Of a stretch of 64,000 nt of DNA, positions 11,384 through 63,651 are shown in pieces. A model generated the notes under the pieces. It was given only the letters and a program-made list of their open reading frames with translations. It was not told the origin of the DNA and searched no databases. Made by a program: the position numbers and the translations under genes. Within the stretch, counting starts at the first letter, position 1; the number at the start of each line of letters is the position of its first letter. Source of the DNA: Agelaius tricolor (taxonomy: Eukaryota > Chordata > Aves > Passeriformes > Icteridae); assembly GCA_023055355.1 (NCBI GenBank), contig JALJCS010000035.1, forward strand, positions 6,021,501-6,085,500. The letters are read 5' to 3'.

Positions 11384-14300
11384 GTTACTTTTCTGTTGGT
11401 GCCAAATGTCTTCTTCCTTTCATGTAATAGAAAAAAAATCATAAAAACTCTGTACTCCAAAATGGCACTGGGTAAAAAATTTCCAAAGAAAGATTAAAGA
11501 ACCAGCTGGTTAAAAGAGTGGTTAACCTATATCACGCTTACTTAAGCATATGTTCTGCTTAGGTAAAAGCAATACAATGTGCAGAATCTATATGTATATT
11601 ATATTTTATTAAATTAATTGAATCTAGTATCATGGGATGTAGTACATTTTGTCACTAAAGACTCATTTAATTTTCTTCTATTTTATGTATCTCGGAATAT
11701 TTCTGAGATAAAGTTGGTTTTTACGAATATTTTAACCTAAAAAGTATATATTTATTCCCTTCTCGTTTTGTTTTGTTTTGTTTGGGTTTCATTTTGTTTT
11801 GCAAAGCACAAAATGTAGCTAATTAGTGCGTTACAGAGGAAATGTATCCCACTGTCAGCAGTAAATAAGGATTATTTAATGTAATATATTTTTCCCCTTG
11901 AACTTCTATGATATTCTGGGAAAACAATTGTTTGTGTAGTACAGAAAAGCAGTTGCAATTTTTTAACAAAATATTCCAATCTTGCATAAAATTGACATTC
12001 AGAGTATGAAAGCAAGTGCTCAGACCCAGGAAGGTCCAAGATGCTGATGTCTGAAGATGGTGAAGGCAGAGCCATTTAACAGTACAAGATATTGAATTAT
12101 GAAAGGATCATAGTGGATGTTATAGATCATCCACTGGCAACTCACAAAATCATGTCAATGCTTAATTTTCATGCATTCCTAGGAAACAGACAACAGACGC
12201 CTGTGGTCACTTCCAAGATGTTTTTGCAGTGTTTCCAGGATGGACTTTTTATTTTGCTGGGTTTTAGACCTCCCTCATCCCTCTGTTTTCAGTGGAGCTC
12301 CTTCTCTCTGCACTCTGTGGAAAAGAGAGTGAGATCAAGTTTAAGACTTGCAGGGGGTGAAATCAGGGCAGACATGGCACAACAATAGGCTTAAGCACAT
12401 GCCCAAAGTTAAGCTCTTGCCTAGAATGCCTGGAGGTTGATCACATTAAAGTAATTCCTGAAAATTAAAATCATATGCTCATGTTCTATTGAATCAAGGC
12501 ACTTCTGCAAGTTATTTTACAGAAAGTCTGCAGGTACCGAAATGACTACTGGTTTTCAGTAAAATAGCCAGGTATTTTGCTATCACTGCTAGAGTTAATT
12601 TACATGACCCCAACTGCAATTTTATTTCCAATCTATCAATAGCCTTAAGCAGCAACATGGTGATACAAAGTGGATAAACCCAGAATTCATGTCCTTACTT
12701 TACAACATCAATCATCTCAAAAATTACCTGTTTACTCCTGTGCTAATGTCCTCTGCCAAAAGCAATCTGTAAAACTGGACAGCACAGCCTGAAAACCACT
12801 CGAGGTTGGCCCCATTCGACACCTCATGACTGATGGAAGCCAGACATTAACTCCACTCCACTTCCATGAAATCACATTAAGATGTAAGCTAAATTAGACT
12901 GCAGGCATGCTTTGAAGTGTGCCAATAGTCAGAGGCTTGAAACCAAGTCCACAGATCATGCCAGCACAGGCAGGAGGAGGATTTGTGCTAATTCTGTCAG
13001 TCGGGAGTTTGTAAATTTTGACAACTACCAATCTTTGCAAATCACTACAACATGCTGATGTACAGCCTTTTATCCATTCAGAAATTAGGCTGTTTCCACC
13101 GCGTGTATGTACATTAGCTTGGAGTGTACACACAAGGAGAAGATGCTGTTCAAACCCAACAGCCTATGTGAGGCCCTAGGCCCCTTTATTTTCACTTGAG
13201 GATGTTTACTCCATAAACAATCCCTACTGATTTACATGTCCACGAGAAATGTAAGGGCTTTCAGCAGGAAGTCAGGCAATCAGTGTATTTGAAGTAGGAG
13301 GATTAACATTCTGTACTATTTAGTGCAGTTAGATTAATTCTTGGCTGGGACATTTTTCCCCTCTTCACCACAGGCCCATACGGAGCCCGCTCTCTTTGAT
13401 ATGCCAGCCCAAATCCAGAGTTAAGCCTGTCTAAAGCAATGATTTCAAACAAACCTTTCATCACTTCTTCCCCCAGATCATATTTAAAGAAATAATAAAA
13501 TTACAGTGCATTAAGCCTGAGAAATATTCTTAATCCCTTTTTGGTTTTACACCCAATAATGAGCCCTAGCTTTTCCTTTTACATGTGCTAAATAGCTTGG
13601 GAAACTAGCTAGGCCACTAAAATTGCCATCCCTGGTACCTCAATGATTAGGATTGTGTTCACATAGCTGGAATGATACTACTTTTCCGATCCTTTCTTAC
13701 AAAAAACCCACTGAACATTTTAGCTTGAAATCATGGCACAAAGCAGTGATGTGATGTCAGTCCAAATGTTCAACTCCAAACGTAACAGAAAGCCTAAAGG
13801 CTCTTCTATTTTAATCCTTGGATTTTTGCCTACTGACAAGGTTTGTGGAAGTAAAAAAAAAGTTTACATCATACATTAATATTCAGTAAAGACTAGCAAA
13901 TAAAAGATACTCTATGATGATGCTTTCAGGAAAAGAATTACATGTAAAATAGATTGTTTTCTAAACCAGATAAGTTTTTTCTAGATGCCCTTTTGAAACA
14001 CAAATACAAATGTACTGCAGCACATGCAATAATACTCAAATAATTTTAAATACCTTCGGGAGGGTTTTATAGAATTTGACTTTTTTAAACAAAATGTACA
14101 AAATCCACAGGAATTCTGTAGAATGGTTATGTTGATAGAATTTTTTATATTTTTGTAGAAATCTATAGAGAAATTGTTAAAAGTCTGCGCTGCATCTTGG
14201 CAACAGAAGCAGCTCTTATCTTCGAGTTTCTTTTCATAAACCTGGAGCAAGGCCTGCTCTGTTACAACATGTGGAGCATAGTTTCATAGCCTGCATCCAG

Positions 14301-15170
14301 GTTGTGTTCGGGAGTCAGCAGCTAAGCTGAAGTTCCACAATATTGCAGTGCTATTTACTGTCCAAGAACTGTACCCACATAAAACACACCCCCATCTCCC
14401 CCCAAAGCTCAGCCCCTGTCCATGGTAAAGTAGTTGCATGGCTCTCCAGCTCATTCAAGCACACCAGCACTTTACTACTGTAGATTTACTGTATGCAGAT
14501 GGGAGGAGGATATTTTGTTATTGCCAATCTGACACAATGGGGGAAAAGAGACTGCAGACATGTCTGAAAAAACATAAATTCTGTTCTTGCAGCCCCTAGC
14601 ACATAGAAGTGATTTTTCAAAACTTGGTTAGAGGTTTGTACTGTAGATATTTTGGAGGAGGACAAAGAACACTGTTTTTGACTTCTGTGGATTTCACTCA
14701 GCACTAGGTGTATTCAAGGAGAAAATAAAAAACAAGAAAAAAAAACCAAACACCAAAAGCATTACCACTGTAAATTAGGCTATGCCCAGTCTCCCCTTTT
14801 CTGCCCCTTTGGCTATAATAACCCATGTACACTATTACACAAGGTGAGTAGAGTAGGTGCAGTACCATAGCAATGTCCATAACAACCTAGTATATATGAC
14901 AGAACTTTGTATTTAATAGTTAATATATTGTTATACTGTATCAGGTATATCGGCCAAAACAAAGTCTTTTGGTCGGGGCAACAAAAGGTGGTACTCATGG
15001 AGAAAATTGGATTTGGATTTGAGAATTGGAAAAAGGATAGGATTTTTTTTTTTAAGAAAAAAAAAGAAGAAAAAACAAGTGTAAATCTTTACAACTGACA
15101 AAAACAAATGTGTCCTATTAAAAGCTTTTGAAAATAAAAACAACGGTGCATTTCCCTTTTTTTGTTGTTG
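11384..15170 (+). other. CACNA1G: CACNA1G 3'UTR and downstream region (3' limit uncertain)
   Basis: This AT-rich sequence follows the stop codon. Candidate poly(A) signals are ATTAAA at 11608 and AATAAA at 13494, 13899, 14724 and 15133; I cannot tell which is used. A TTTTG-rich tract lies at about 11764-11802. No interspersed repeat is visible until CR1 begins at ~15711, which is consistent with a long constrained 3'UTR. No further coding exon is seen. Confidence 0.45.
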
Positions 15171-15710
15171 TTGCTGATGATAATCTGTATCACTCCAGGC
15201 AGTCAAGTCTTTGGTCATGTTTGAATTGTGAACAGTTGGAGAAGGTATCAGATAGCAGCGGCAGCCAGGAGGCTGGAAGGAAGACTGGGAAATGATGGCC
15301 CTTTGTGGAGCAGTTTAATGTGTCTGCAAGCAAATCTGGCCCTGGACACTGCCCAGGGTGTGCAGAGTGACCAGCAAGATGATCGGCTGTGCCCCTGTGG
15401 ATCCCTCTGCCCTGGCAGGAACAGCCCTGTGCAAGGCTTGAGGATGTGACGACTGCAGCAGAGAGAGCTGCAGTCAATGGGGAGAAAGGACTGAGGAGAA
15501 GGGACAGATCCGGTTTGTCTGTGAAGAGGAAGATGCTGGATTTTTCCACTCATTCACATCTTTGGGATTTCCAGCCTGAAATCCAGCAGCATTTACTGCT
15601 GTCATTTAACTCTTTGCAAAGGAGGAGTTGGTGGGCATGGCGCTGCCTGGAGGCTGAAGGGCAGCAGGGGCTCAGAGCTCAGGTACTGCTTAGGTATCAC
15701 CAGAACATTT

Positions 15711-16035
15711 CATAGAATGGTTTGAGTTGGGAGGGACCTTAAAGCTCATCCAGTCCCACCCTGGATGAGGGTGGGACTGGATGAGCAATGGGCAATGACG
15801 TCTTCCACTATCCCAGGCTGCTCCAAGCCCTGTCCAACCTGGCCTTGGACACTTGAAGGGATGGGGCAGCCACAGCTTCTCTGGGTAACCTGTGCCAGGT
15901 CCTCCCCCCCCTCACAGGGAAGAATTTCTCCCTACTGTCTAACCTAAACCTGCCTGCCTTCTGTTTGAAGCCATTCCCCCTTTTGTCCTGTTGTTACAGG
16001 ACTTTGTTAAAAGGCTCTTCAGAGGTTTTTAGTGA
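15711..16035 (-). mobile_element. CR1 LINE 3' fragment, antisense
   Basis: It begins with the reverse complement of the CR1 3' tail (TCATAGAATGGTTTGAGTTG, then GGGACCTTAAAGCTCATCCAG) and continues through the usual CR1 text (TGTCCAACCTGGCCTTGGAC, GAAGAATTTCTCCCTA). It is 5'-truncated. A 19-bp perfect inverted repeat interrupts it near its 3' tail. Confidence 0.93.
15744..15786. repeat. 19-bp perfect inverted repeat inside CR1
   Basis: The left arm (15744-15762) GCTCATCCAGTCCCACCCT is the exact reverse complement of the right arm (15768-15786), with a 5-base loop GGATG. Typical CR1 copies do not carry the second arm. Confidence 0.95.
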
Positions 16036-16084
16036 ATGACCTGTGTAGCTGCTGACATGAAATCTCCTCTCCCCTGGGAAGCAG

Positions 16085-16098
16085 CCACTAGAGGGAGG
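16085..16098 (+). promoter_or_regulatory. CTCF-like motif
   Basis: CCACTAGAGGGAGG resembles the CTCF core (CCASYAGRKGGC), with a mismatch at the position that is usually C. It lies between the two genes. This is a motif resemblance only. Confidence 0.25.
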
Positions 16099-17169
16099 AA
16101 CCAGACACTGGGCACTCTGCAGCCCTGCTCCTCACTGCATGGAATGATCTGATTTCTCTGCAGCAGGAGAGACCCTAAATTGACACCCAGACCAGTTTTG
16201 CTGTCTAGAGGATGTTTTGATAAAGTAATCTCTCAGTAGAAAACAGCAGGAAGGATACTAGTGCTTAAACAGAGGGAAAATGTGGATCTGTTCAAAATCC
16301 AATGCAAATCCACACCACGTGAGCTCTGTGATATGTCTGTGTTGTCCGGGCTGCGGGGCCAAACGCACCAGGCTGGAACCAGTGAAATGCCTTCCCAGCC
16401 CTCCGGTCCTGGAGGATTCACAGGGCATTAAGGTAAGAGCTGAGCCAAGGAAGCAGAGCCTCCTACAGGCTCAAGCGCTTCACACCCCTCTGCTCTCAGG
16501 TGAGTTCAGTTCCTTATGGGCAACAACAAATCACTCCCTTTCCAACATCGGGGTCCAGAGGAGCTTGTGAGAGGGCTTGTTTCTCTTCTCTGTTTCATGA
16601 GTGTTCCTGTATGAAGCTCTCCTGCTGAGTTTTGCTGTAGTTTTTCAAAGGCTCCAACCCAGGCTGGCTGCTTATGGGTGTGCTCTCAATTTCCTGAGCT
16701 TGGGCATGGCACTTTGTTATTCCATTTCTTGAGTAATTGGGATGACACATGGAACCAGGTTGCTTTCTGTGTAATGGTAACCATGCCTAGGGAAGCAGCA
16801 CTAGCACTTTGAACTTAATTTATTTCCTGGTTCAGACAGGTGACCATGTCCTGCTTCAGCAGAGCAGTGTCCCACTGTGTGCACACCACCTCCCTCAGCC
16901 AGAGCTCTGCTAAGCCCTTCAAGATGAGAAATAGGAAAGGCTTGTTTGTACCTTCTGTATTTCAGGCATTCCAGAGATACAAACTGAGACACAGAAACAT
17001 GTCTAAAATGTGACCTGCACTAGAATGCCCCCAAATAAAGTCGGAAAAAACAATTTAAAGAGATGGCTCCCCTTATCACCACCAGCACCGTGTAAGGGAC
17101 CCGCTGTGACCAGCTGACAGAAGTGAGGATCCTGCAGATCAAAGGGTTAAGGCCAGGGAAGTTTTAGGG

Positions 17170-17420
17170 GGACCAAGCCCCACTGCCCGGAAGTGGGCGA
17201 GCGTCCGATGCCGGCGATGTCCCACAGACACGGCGGCAGCGCCGGGCGCGCTCCAAGTGCGGCGTTTTGCTCCCACCTAGTGGGCGTGGGGCGAGGGGTC
17301 GGGCGAGCTGCCCCCCTTACCGGGGCTGGGCCGTCTAGTTACCAGGGAGAGGGCTCAGCAGGACCTTCTGCCCTTCTGCCGCCCGTCAGGTGCTGTGTTC
17401 CCGGCTCGATGCTGCAGAAA
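17170..17420. promoter_or_regulatory. Orphan CpG-rich patch
   Basis: A ~250-base GC- and CpG-dense stretch sits in otherwise AT-rich, CpG-poor DNA, ~6 kb upstream of the ABCC3 start. It contains the ETS-type site CCGGAAGTG (17187-17195) and GC-box-like TGGGCGTGGGGCG. It could be a distal promoter, a small non-coding RNA start or an enhancer. No gene is recognised on either strand. Confidence 0.45.
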
Positions 17421-17467
17421 CAGCGCCGGATGAGTATTTTTTATCAAAAATATATCGGTGTTTGGCA

Positions 17468-17790
17468 TCACAGAACCATTCAGGCTGGAAAAGCCCTCTA
17501 ACATCACTGACTTAACCTGACACTGTCAATGCCACCACTAAACCATTTCCCCAGGTGCCACATCTGCTTGTCTTTCGGATGTCTCCAGGGATGGTGACTC
17601 CACCACTTCTCCTGTTCCAGTGCCTTAGCACCCTTTCAGTGACGATATCTTACCTAAGATCTAATCTAAACCTCCCTGGCACAAATTGAGGCCATTTCCT
17701 TGTTATTTTGCTTGTTACCAGGAGAAGGGACTGACCCCCAGCAGGCTGCACCCTCCTGTCAGGGAGTTGTGGAGAGTGTGGCCTCACCAG
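17468..17790 (-). mobile_element. CR1 LINE 3' fragment, antisense
   Basis: It starts with TCACAGAACCATTCAGGCTG and GAAAAGCCCTCTAACATCA. It continues with ACTAAACCATTTCCCCAGGT, CTCCAGGGATGGTGACTCCA and GAGGCCATTTCCTTGTTATT, the reverse complement of the CR1 3' region. The copy is moderately diverged and 5'-truncated. Confidence 0.92.
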
Positions 17791-19117
17791 CACTCAGTAC
17801 AGGTGTTTGGTCACTGCTGTGATTCTGCTGGCCACTCTATTGCTCATACAATAGATAGGCTCAGATTTTACCTTCTTGACCAAATGGTTTCTAATTCTGA
17901 GGACATTTTCAATCACTGAATTTATAAAAATACCAATTATGGGAGGAGGAGAGGAAGGATTTCTCTCACTGTGGCAAAGCCCTGTGTGCTTGGCACTGTG
18001 CAAGCTGCTTAAAGCCACCATGCCCCTCACATCCATCAGCACTGCCGCTCCCTGGCTGCTTCTGCAAAATCCAGAGAGACAACGATCCATCCTGGGGCTC
18101 TCTGGCATCTCAGAGGCTGTGGCAGCACCCAAGAGGTATGCTTGTCCCTTCACATCCTTTTAAACATGTGAACAACACAGTGCAGGGTCCCCTGTGGGGC
18201 TGTGCACTCACAGCAGCTCCGATCCATCCACAGCCTGTGAGCTCTAGAGGGCTGTTTAACCTCTGCTTGGCCCAGTGTGGGAGGAGGGGGAGGATCAATC
18301 CAGCCCTGTGCCATCACACAGGGTTTGGAGTTTGGCCGGGCACAGACCGAGTGCCTGTCACTAAATGGCAATGCCACGAAGTGGGAAGTGCCGCCGGCAG
18401 ATTTGTGAGCACAAGTTCAGGCTGCACATGAGGTCTCCGAAACCTGCAGTTCCTGTTTGCTTTGGTGTGGTCATCAGCGAAAGCCTCGCTGGCATTTTTA
18501 CGACTGAGGGTGATTGGGTCTTAAGTTGGTTTTCACATGTTGTATTCAATGCTTTAGTTACATTTAAAACACACTATTATAATCCTGCAGCATCCTCTGG
18601 TGTTTTCCATTACTGCTTGAGTCCCTGGATGCCATAATTGGCAAGTTTTTAGAGGTCATGAATAGATTATCTTTCCATATCTATTAAATACTTTAAATAA
18701 TGCAGCCAGAGACCCTGACGGCTCCAGCTGGGAACTGGAAAGGATGGTTAAACCACTTAATTGCTTACTGTGCTAACAGTTATTTTGTGGAAACAGAAAG
18801 CAGAATACAACTGTTTTGGGGAAAACCAGGAAGAAGTGAGCATAGGAGTCATGCTACAAAGAATGTACACTGAAGTGGACAGCATGTGCCATGCTGGTAT
18901 CTACAAAGGCAGCACAGAACTGCACTGCCACATGCCACCAGTTCAGTATGGCTAAGGGCTGGTGACAACTGCATGTTTGTTCAAACAAAGCAGGACCAGG
19001 TGTTTGTATTTATGCAACCACTGTGTGCCCATTTTTTGGTGAAATCCTGAACAGCTTCAGCCCATTAAAAGTAGGTGGAGTTTGTGGGGTGGCCAAGTTG
19101 GCAGGGGAGAGGATAAG

Positions 19118-19135
19118 CTGTGACAATTGTCACAG
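19118..19135. repeat. 18-bp perfect palindrome
   Basis: CTGTGACAATTGTCACAG is self-complementary with no spacer. Its core TGACA-AT-TGTCA has the dimer geometry of MEIS/TGIF-class homeodomain sites and includes the E-box CAATTG. It is intergenic. Confidence 0.9.
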
Positions 19136-21999
19136 GCTAAAGTAGGATAGTTTGGGCCTTAGCTCCAGAAGGCCCAAGTGCTGTTTGCCTGTGGATGTTT
19201 GTCCATCACTCTGAGCTCCACCTGCAGCCAAGCCACTCACAAGCCAGAGCTTCTGCCAACCTCCATAGGCACCTGAAAGCATGTCTGTGGGATTATCTAG
19301 CAGGTGAGAGAGATGCCCAGTGCATTTAGAGTTCAGCTACTCACAGCTGGAGCAGCTCCAGGATCACTTAGGGGTGATCTCGGCAGTACTCAGCATGTCT
19401 AAATTCTCCTGGTCATTGCTCTCAGTATGAAGTGCAGGAGCACTCATGGAATGGGGCAGGTTGGTATTACACACAGTGTCCTGGAGGAGTCATACAAACA
19501 CCATTTTCTCCTTTCACAAAGACTTGATCAATTATGTGGACCCACCTCACCCTGCAGTATGAATGGCCTTACAGTGCAGCTACAGGCCAAATGGAGTGTG
19601 GACCCAAGTACCCTGTGCTGGCTTCCCAGGGAACTGCCACCTCTGTACCTCCAGCCAGGGAATCTTACCTTCCACTCCTACAAAGCCACGTAGCTGATAT
19701 GTGCCCAAAAGCAGTGGAGTGAGTAAGAACTGGGGCTGCAAATTCCCAGCCCACTCCCTCATCTGTTTTATCATGGGACTTCTAAACTGCTCATTGCATG
19801 TTCCAGAAATGAGGAAATTTAATCCTTTCATGCAAGAAGGGAGATGCACATATTTGCAACAGCATTGAGAAGAAGAAAGCCCAAATCTGCTGCTACTCAT
19901 TCAATGTTAACTTCAAGCAGAGTTTGTTACAAGTTCCTATCTTATGTGTGTTAAAACATAAGGTGTCTCCCCCTTTTTTACAAATTAAATGTATAGGGCC
20001 TTGCTGTAAATTCACCCTCTTTGGCAGGCATTTTTTCATTACCATCTGTAAAATGTGACACCTCTGTGGGTCTTGAAAAGGAAGCTGAGCCTCTGCTGTT
20101 CCGAGCAGAGAAAGAAGGTGATATTTATAGTCAACTAACCCTAAAACTGTGACTTTCAGAGCTGCACATGCTCAAGATATCCCCAGCCCTCAGCTCTGAA
20201 TGTACTTCTTTATACAGATCTCTTCAGGAGTTGACCACACTTCATCCTGCTGTTAATGCTTTGAGAATTGGCACGAGGTGTGATATGGAAAGCAGCCTGC
20301 CTCATACCTGGCACCGTGCTTACACAAACAGCTTCTCCCTCACGTTACCTCCTGTCCTGCCCCAGTCAATCTCTCCAGCTGATATCTAGGTGCTCCTGCA
20401 TGGCCTGGGTGTGCCTGGAGGCACTTCCTGATTGCTCTGGCTTGACCCAGGTGTTAGCAGGTGAAAAGTTCCTTACTGTTACTGTGCAGCTGACATGAAA
20501 AAGAAGATTCAAATGCATTATTGCTGAATGGATCCAGATCAGATCTTGCCACTCCCTGGAATAGAGAATAAATGTCCGGTGAAAGGAGGTGAGTTCATGA
20601 CTCCCTGACATTTGCACCAAAGGTGCCATTTCATTTTCCTGCAGAGCCAGCCTACATTTGAGGGAACATCACAGGAGTAATGACATGTTCTAGGTACCTC
20701 CATCTCCATTCCCACTATTAAAAGGAAGCAGGACCAAAGTGAGCTGCCCATGATAGTGCTCCAGGCTCTGCTTTGCACCAGTGTCAGCAGAATCCTTTAC
20801 CATGGCCCTTCCCAGGAGCTTTTAAGCTTCCCCCTCCATCTTGTCTGTCTGAGAAGTTAATACTTCCTTAATTCCTGCCTTTGATTTTTCCCTCTCTGCT
20901 CGTTTGCCTTGCCAGACAGCGCATGGAAGTCAGTGCAAAGCCAGTGCAAGTCACAGTGTCTACTGTGAGGCCCAGGCTGCACGATGGCTCCCCTCAAGCT
21001 CAGGAGGAATGCAGGGGGAGCCCGCACCCCAGCTGGCACCTACTCATCACTACCATCCCTCTTTAATGGCATTAACTGCTACTGAAAGCAGAAGCTGCCC
21101 ACCATTAATTAGGAACATGAAACAAGTGGCAGAATTATTTAGGGCTCCTTATTTAGAGTCTTATGAGACCAAGGGAAATATCCTAATTCAGGACCCTCCT
21201 CTATGGATACAGTAGAAAAAATATGAGGTTCAACAGGACCACCAAAGTCAATGATTTAATCAGGAATTAATTCACATGTCAATTGGACTGTGCTGCTCAT
21301 TGATAGAGTAAACCTCTCCCTTCCTGTACACACAGCCTACAGTAGCTGTTTGTGAGGTGCCTCTGTACCTGTGACATCTCATAATATCAGAGGTGGTCTT
21401 AATTTTGAGCACATTCTCAAACTGCACCCAATCCTGCTCCTTGGTGCAAGAAACCCAGTGGAGCACATCCATGTGTCAGGAGACATGAAATTCTCAGCAC
21501 TTCTCTCAGAACAGCTTCTCTCAGAGATTGTTGCAGAAGAGATTTAAAGAGCCATAAAGGAGTAACTCCCAGCTATTTCTGAGTTTTCTGACAACATTTA
21601 TTGCAGTGCAATTCCACTGAACAAAAGTTTTGCAGTAAGACTTGCAAGGCCAACCCACTGTGTCCTCAGAAGATCTCATTCACCTAGCTGGCGAGGGCTT
21701 CTCTAGTGTTTCCTTCAGAGGGTTGCAATGTGACTGTGTTGATTAGACTGGCTCAGTCTGACATTTCAGATCTTGTAGGCAATCACCTGAGAACCTTATC
21801 TTGGCAAGAGCTTATCTTCCCACACTAATGAGAACAGCACACCTTTATCCAGGTTATAGTAAATGTCTAAAGGAAATTTTTAGTAGTGGTCATGGCTTTC
21901 TCTGATAGTACTTTGGGTGGGAAACAGTCCCAGTATCTCCGTAAAAGATTAGCAGAATATTTTTTCTTTAGGGATGACATATTTTTGGGACACAGCAGC

Positions 22000-22205
22000 A
22001 CTGCCCTTCTCTGAGGTACTGGAACAGGTTGCCCAGAGAAGCAGAAGATGGATGCCCCATCCCTGGAAGCGTTCAAGACCAGGGGCCCTGAGCAGTCTGA
22101 TTAAGTGGGTGGCATCCCTGCCCATGGCAGGATGTTGGAACTAGATGAGCTTTAAACTCCCTTCCAACTCAAATCATTCTGTGATTCTCTGGTTCTCTGA
22201 TTTAT
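22000..22205 (+). mobile_element. CR1 LINE 3' fragment, sense
   Basis: It contains GGAACAGGTTGCCCAGAGAAG, split here as GGAACAGGTTG then CCCAGAGAAG, followed by ATCCCTGGAAGCGTTCAAGA, GTTGGAACTAGATGAGCTTT and the 3' tail TCATTCTGTGATTCTCTGGT. It is typical of a CR1 3' end in + orientation. Confidence 0.93.
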
Positions 22206-22833
22206 CATTCTATTCTACTCCTTTTTGTTCTGGTGAACATTTTTGACCACATCCTTCTACCTGAGAGTTCCGCATGTTACAGAAAGGAAAGAAACTCAGA
22301 TTCTTTAAATATTGACGTAGATTTGTGGCAGCAGGGTTACTTTGTGGGAGATGATGTTAATTGAACCAGATGCTGCAGCAAGTGGGCAAACAAACAGCAA
22401 GTGTTGGAAGGTCAATAATACTGTAGAAGTCCTAATAAAGAGGAAAGCAAACAGTGCTTCTTCATCACGGGGAGGTGAAATCCAGATTGTGTCCAAGGTG
22501 CTACACTACAAAACCTATTAGTTACATATAATCATGAAAATATATTGACTAAAGGCTTTTGAAAATGGATCCATGCCACGGGTTTAATCACATGTCTACA
22601 GCAGAAGCAATCAGCATCAAGAAAGAGGCTGTAGATGGATGGAGAAGTGATGGATGATGTGATGCTCACTTAAGTCCTGCTGGAGAAATCACACTCCACA
22701 GCACTCCAAAGAGGAGATGAGAAGCCTCTTCATGATGTTAACATTAGCCTGAGTGGTCTGGATGGATGGACATAGTCAGCCCAAAGCCAGCAAGTGGCCC
22801 AGCTTTGCACTCCTCAGCACACACTTCGCTTGA

Positions 22834-22990
22834 ATCGTAGAATGATGTGGGTTGGAAAGGGCCTTAAAATCATGTTGTTCCAACCCTCTGCCACGAGCAG
22901 AGATCCCACTCACTAGATCAAGTTGCTCAGGGCCCCGTTCAATCTAGCCTCGAACACTTCCAAGCATGGGAGTTTCCACAGCTTTGCACG
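22834..22990 (-). mobile_element. CR1 LINE 3' fragment, antisense, next to the ABCC3 promoter
   Basis: It begins AATCGTAGAATGATGTGGGT then TGGAAAGGGCCTTAAAATCA, the reverse complement of the CR1 3' end. It ends ~160 bases before the ABCC3 CpG island starts. Confidence 0.9.
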
Positions 22991-23324
22991 TGAGTACCAC
23001 CAAAGCCCCCCTCCATGATCAGGGATGTAGCTGTCCCAGTAAGTCACACTGAGGTGGGGGCGCTGGGATGTCACCCATGGTGTGAGGTGCCCGGGCTCAG
23101 GAGCAGAGCAACTGCAGCCCGTCATCGGAGCCAGCCCCTCTACCGCCCAGAGCAGACCTTGGCCCGTCTGCGGGGCTCCTCCCGCTGCCTGCGGGGAGGG
23201 TGGGATGGGGCGCGCCGGCCCCACCGCCCCCGCCCCCGGCCCGCCCAACAGGGAAGGAACCGGCTCCTGCCTCCGCCCGGTGCCTGGTGTGCGCTGGTAG
23301 CAGCTCTGCGCCCCTGCCGCGGCC

Positions 23325-63651
<40,327 letters not shown>

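Larger units (their letters stand above)
15171..23150. other. CACNA1G-ABCC3 intergenic region
   Basis: About 8 kb holds four CR1 fragments, one small CpG-rich patch (17170-17420), a CTCF-like motif and an 18-bp palindrome, all listed separately. Open frames here reach only about 120 aa, apart from a frame of 221 aa that overlaps the ABCC3 CpG island on the - strand. None has a recognisable domain. Confidence 0.6.
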
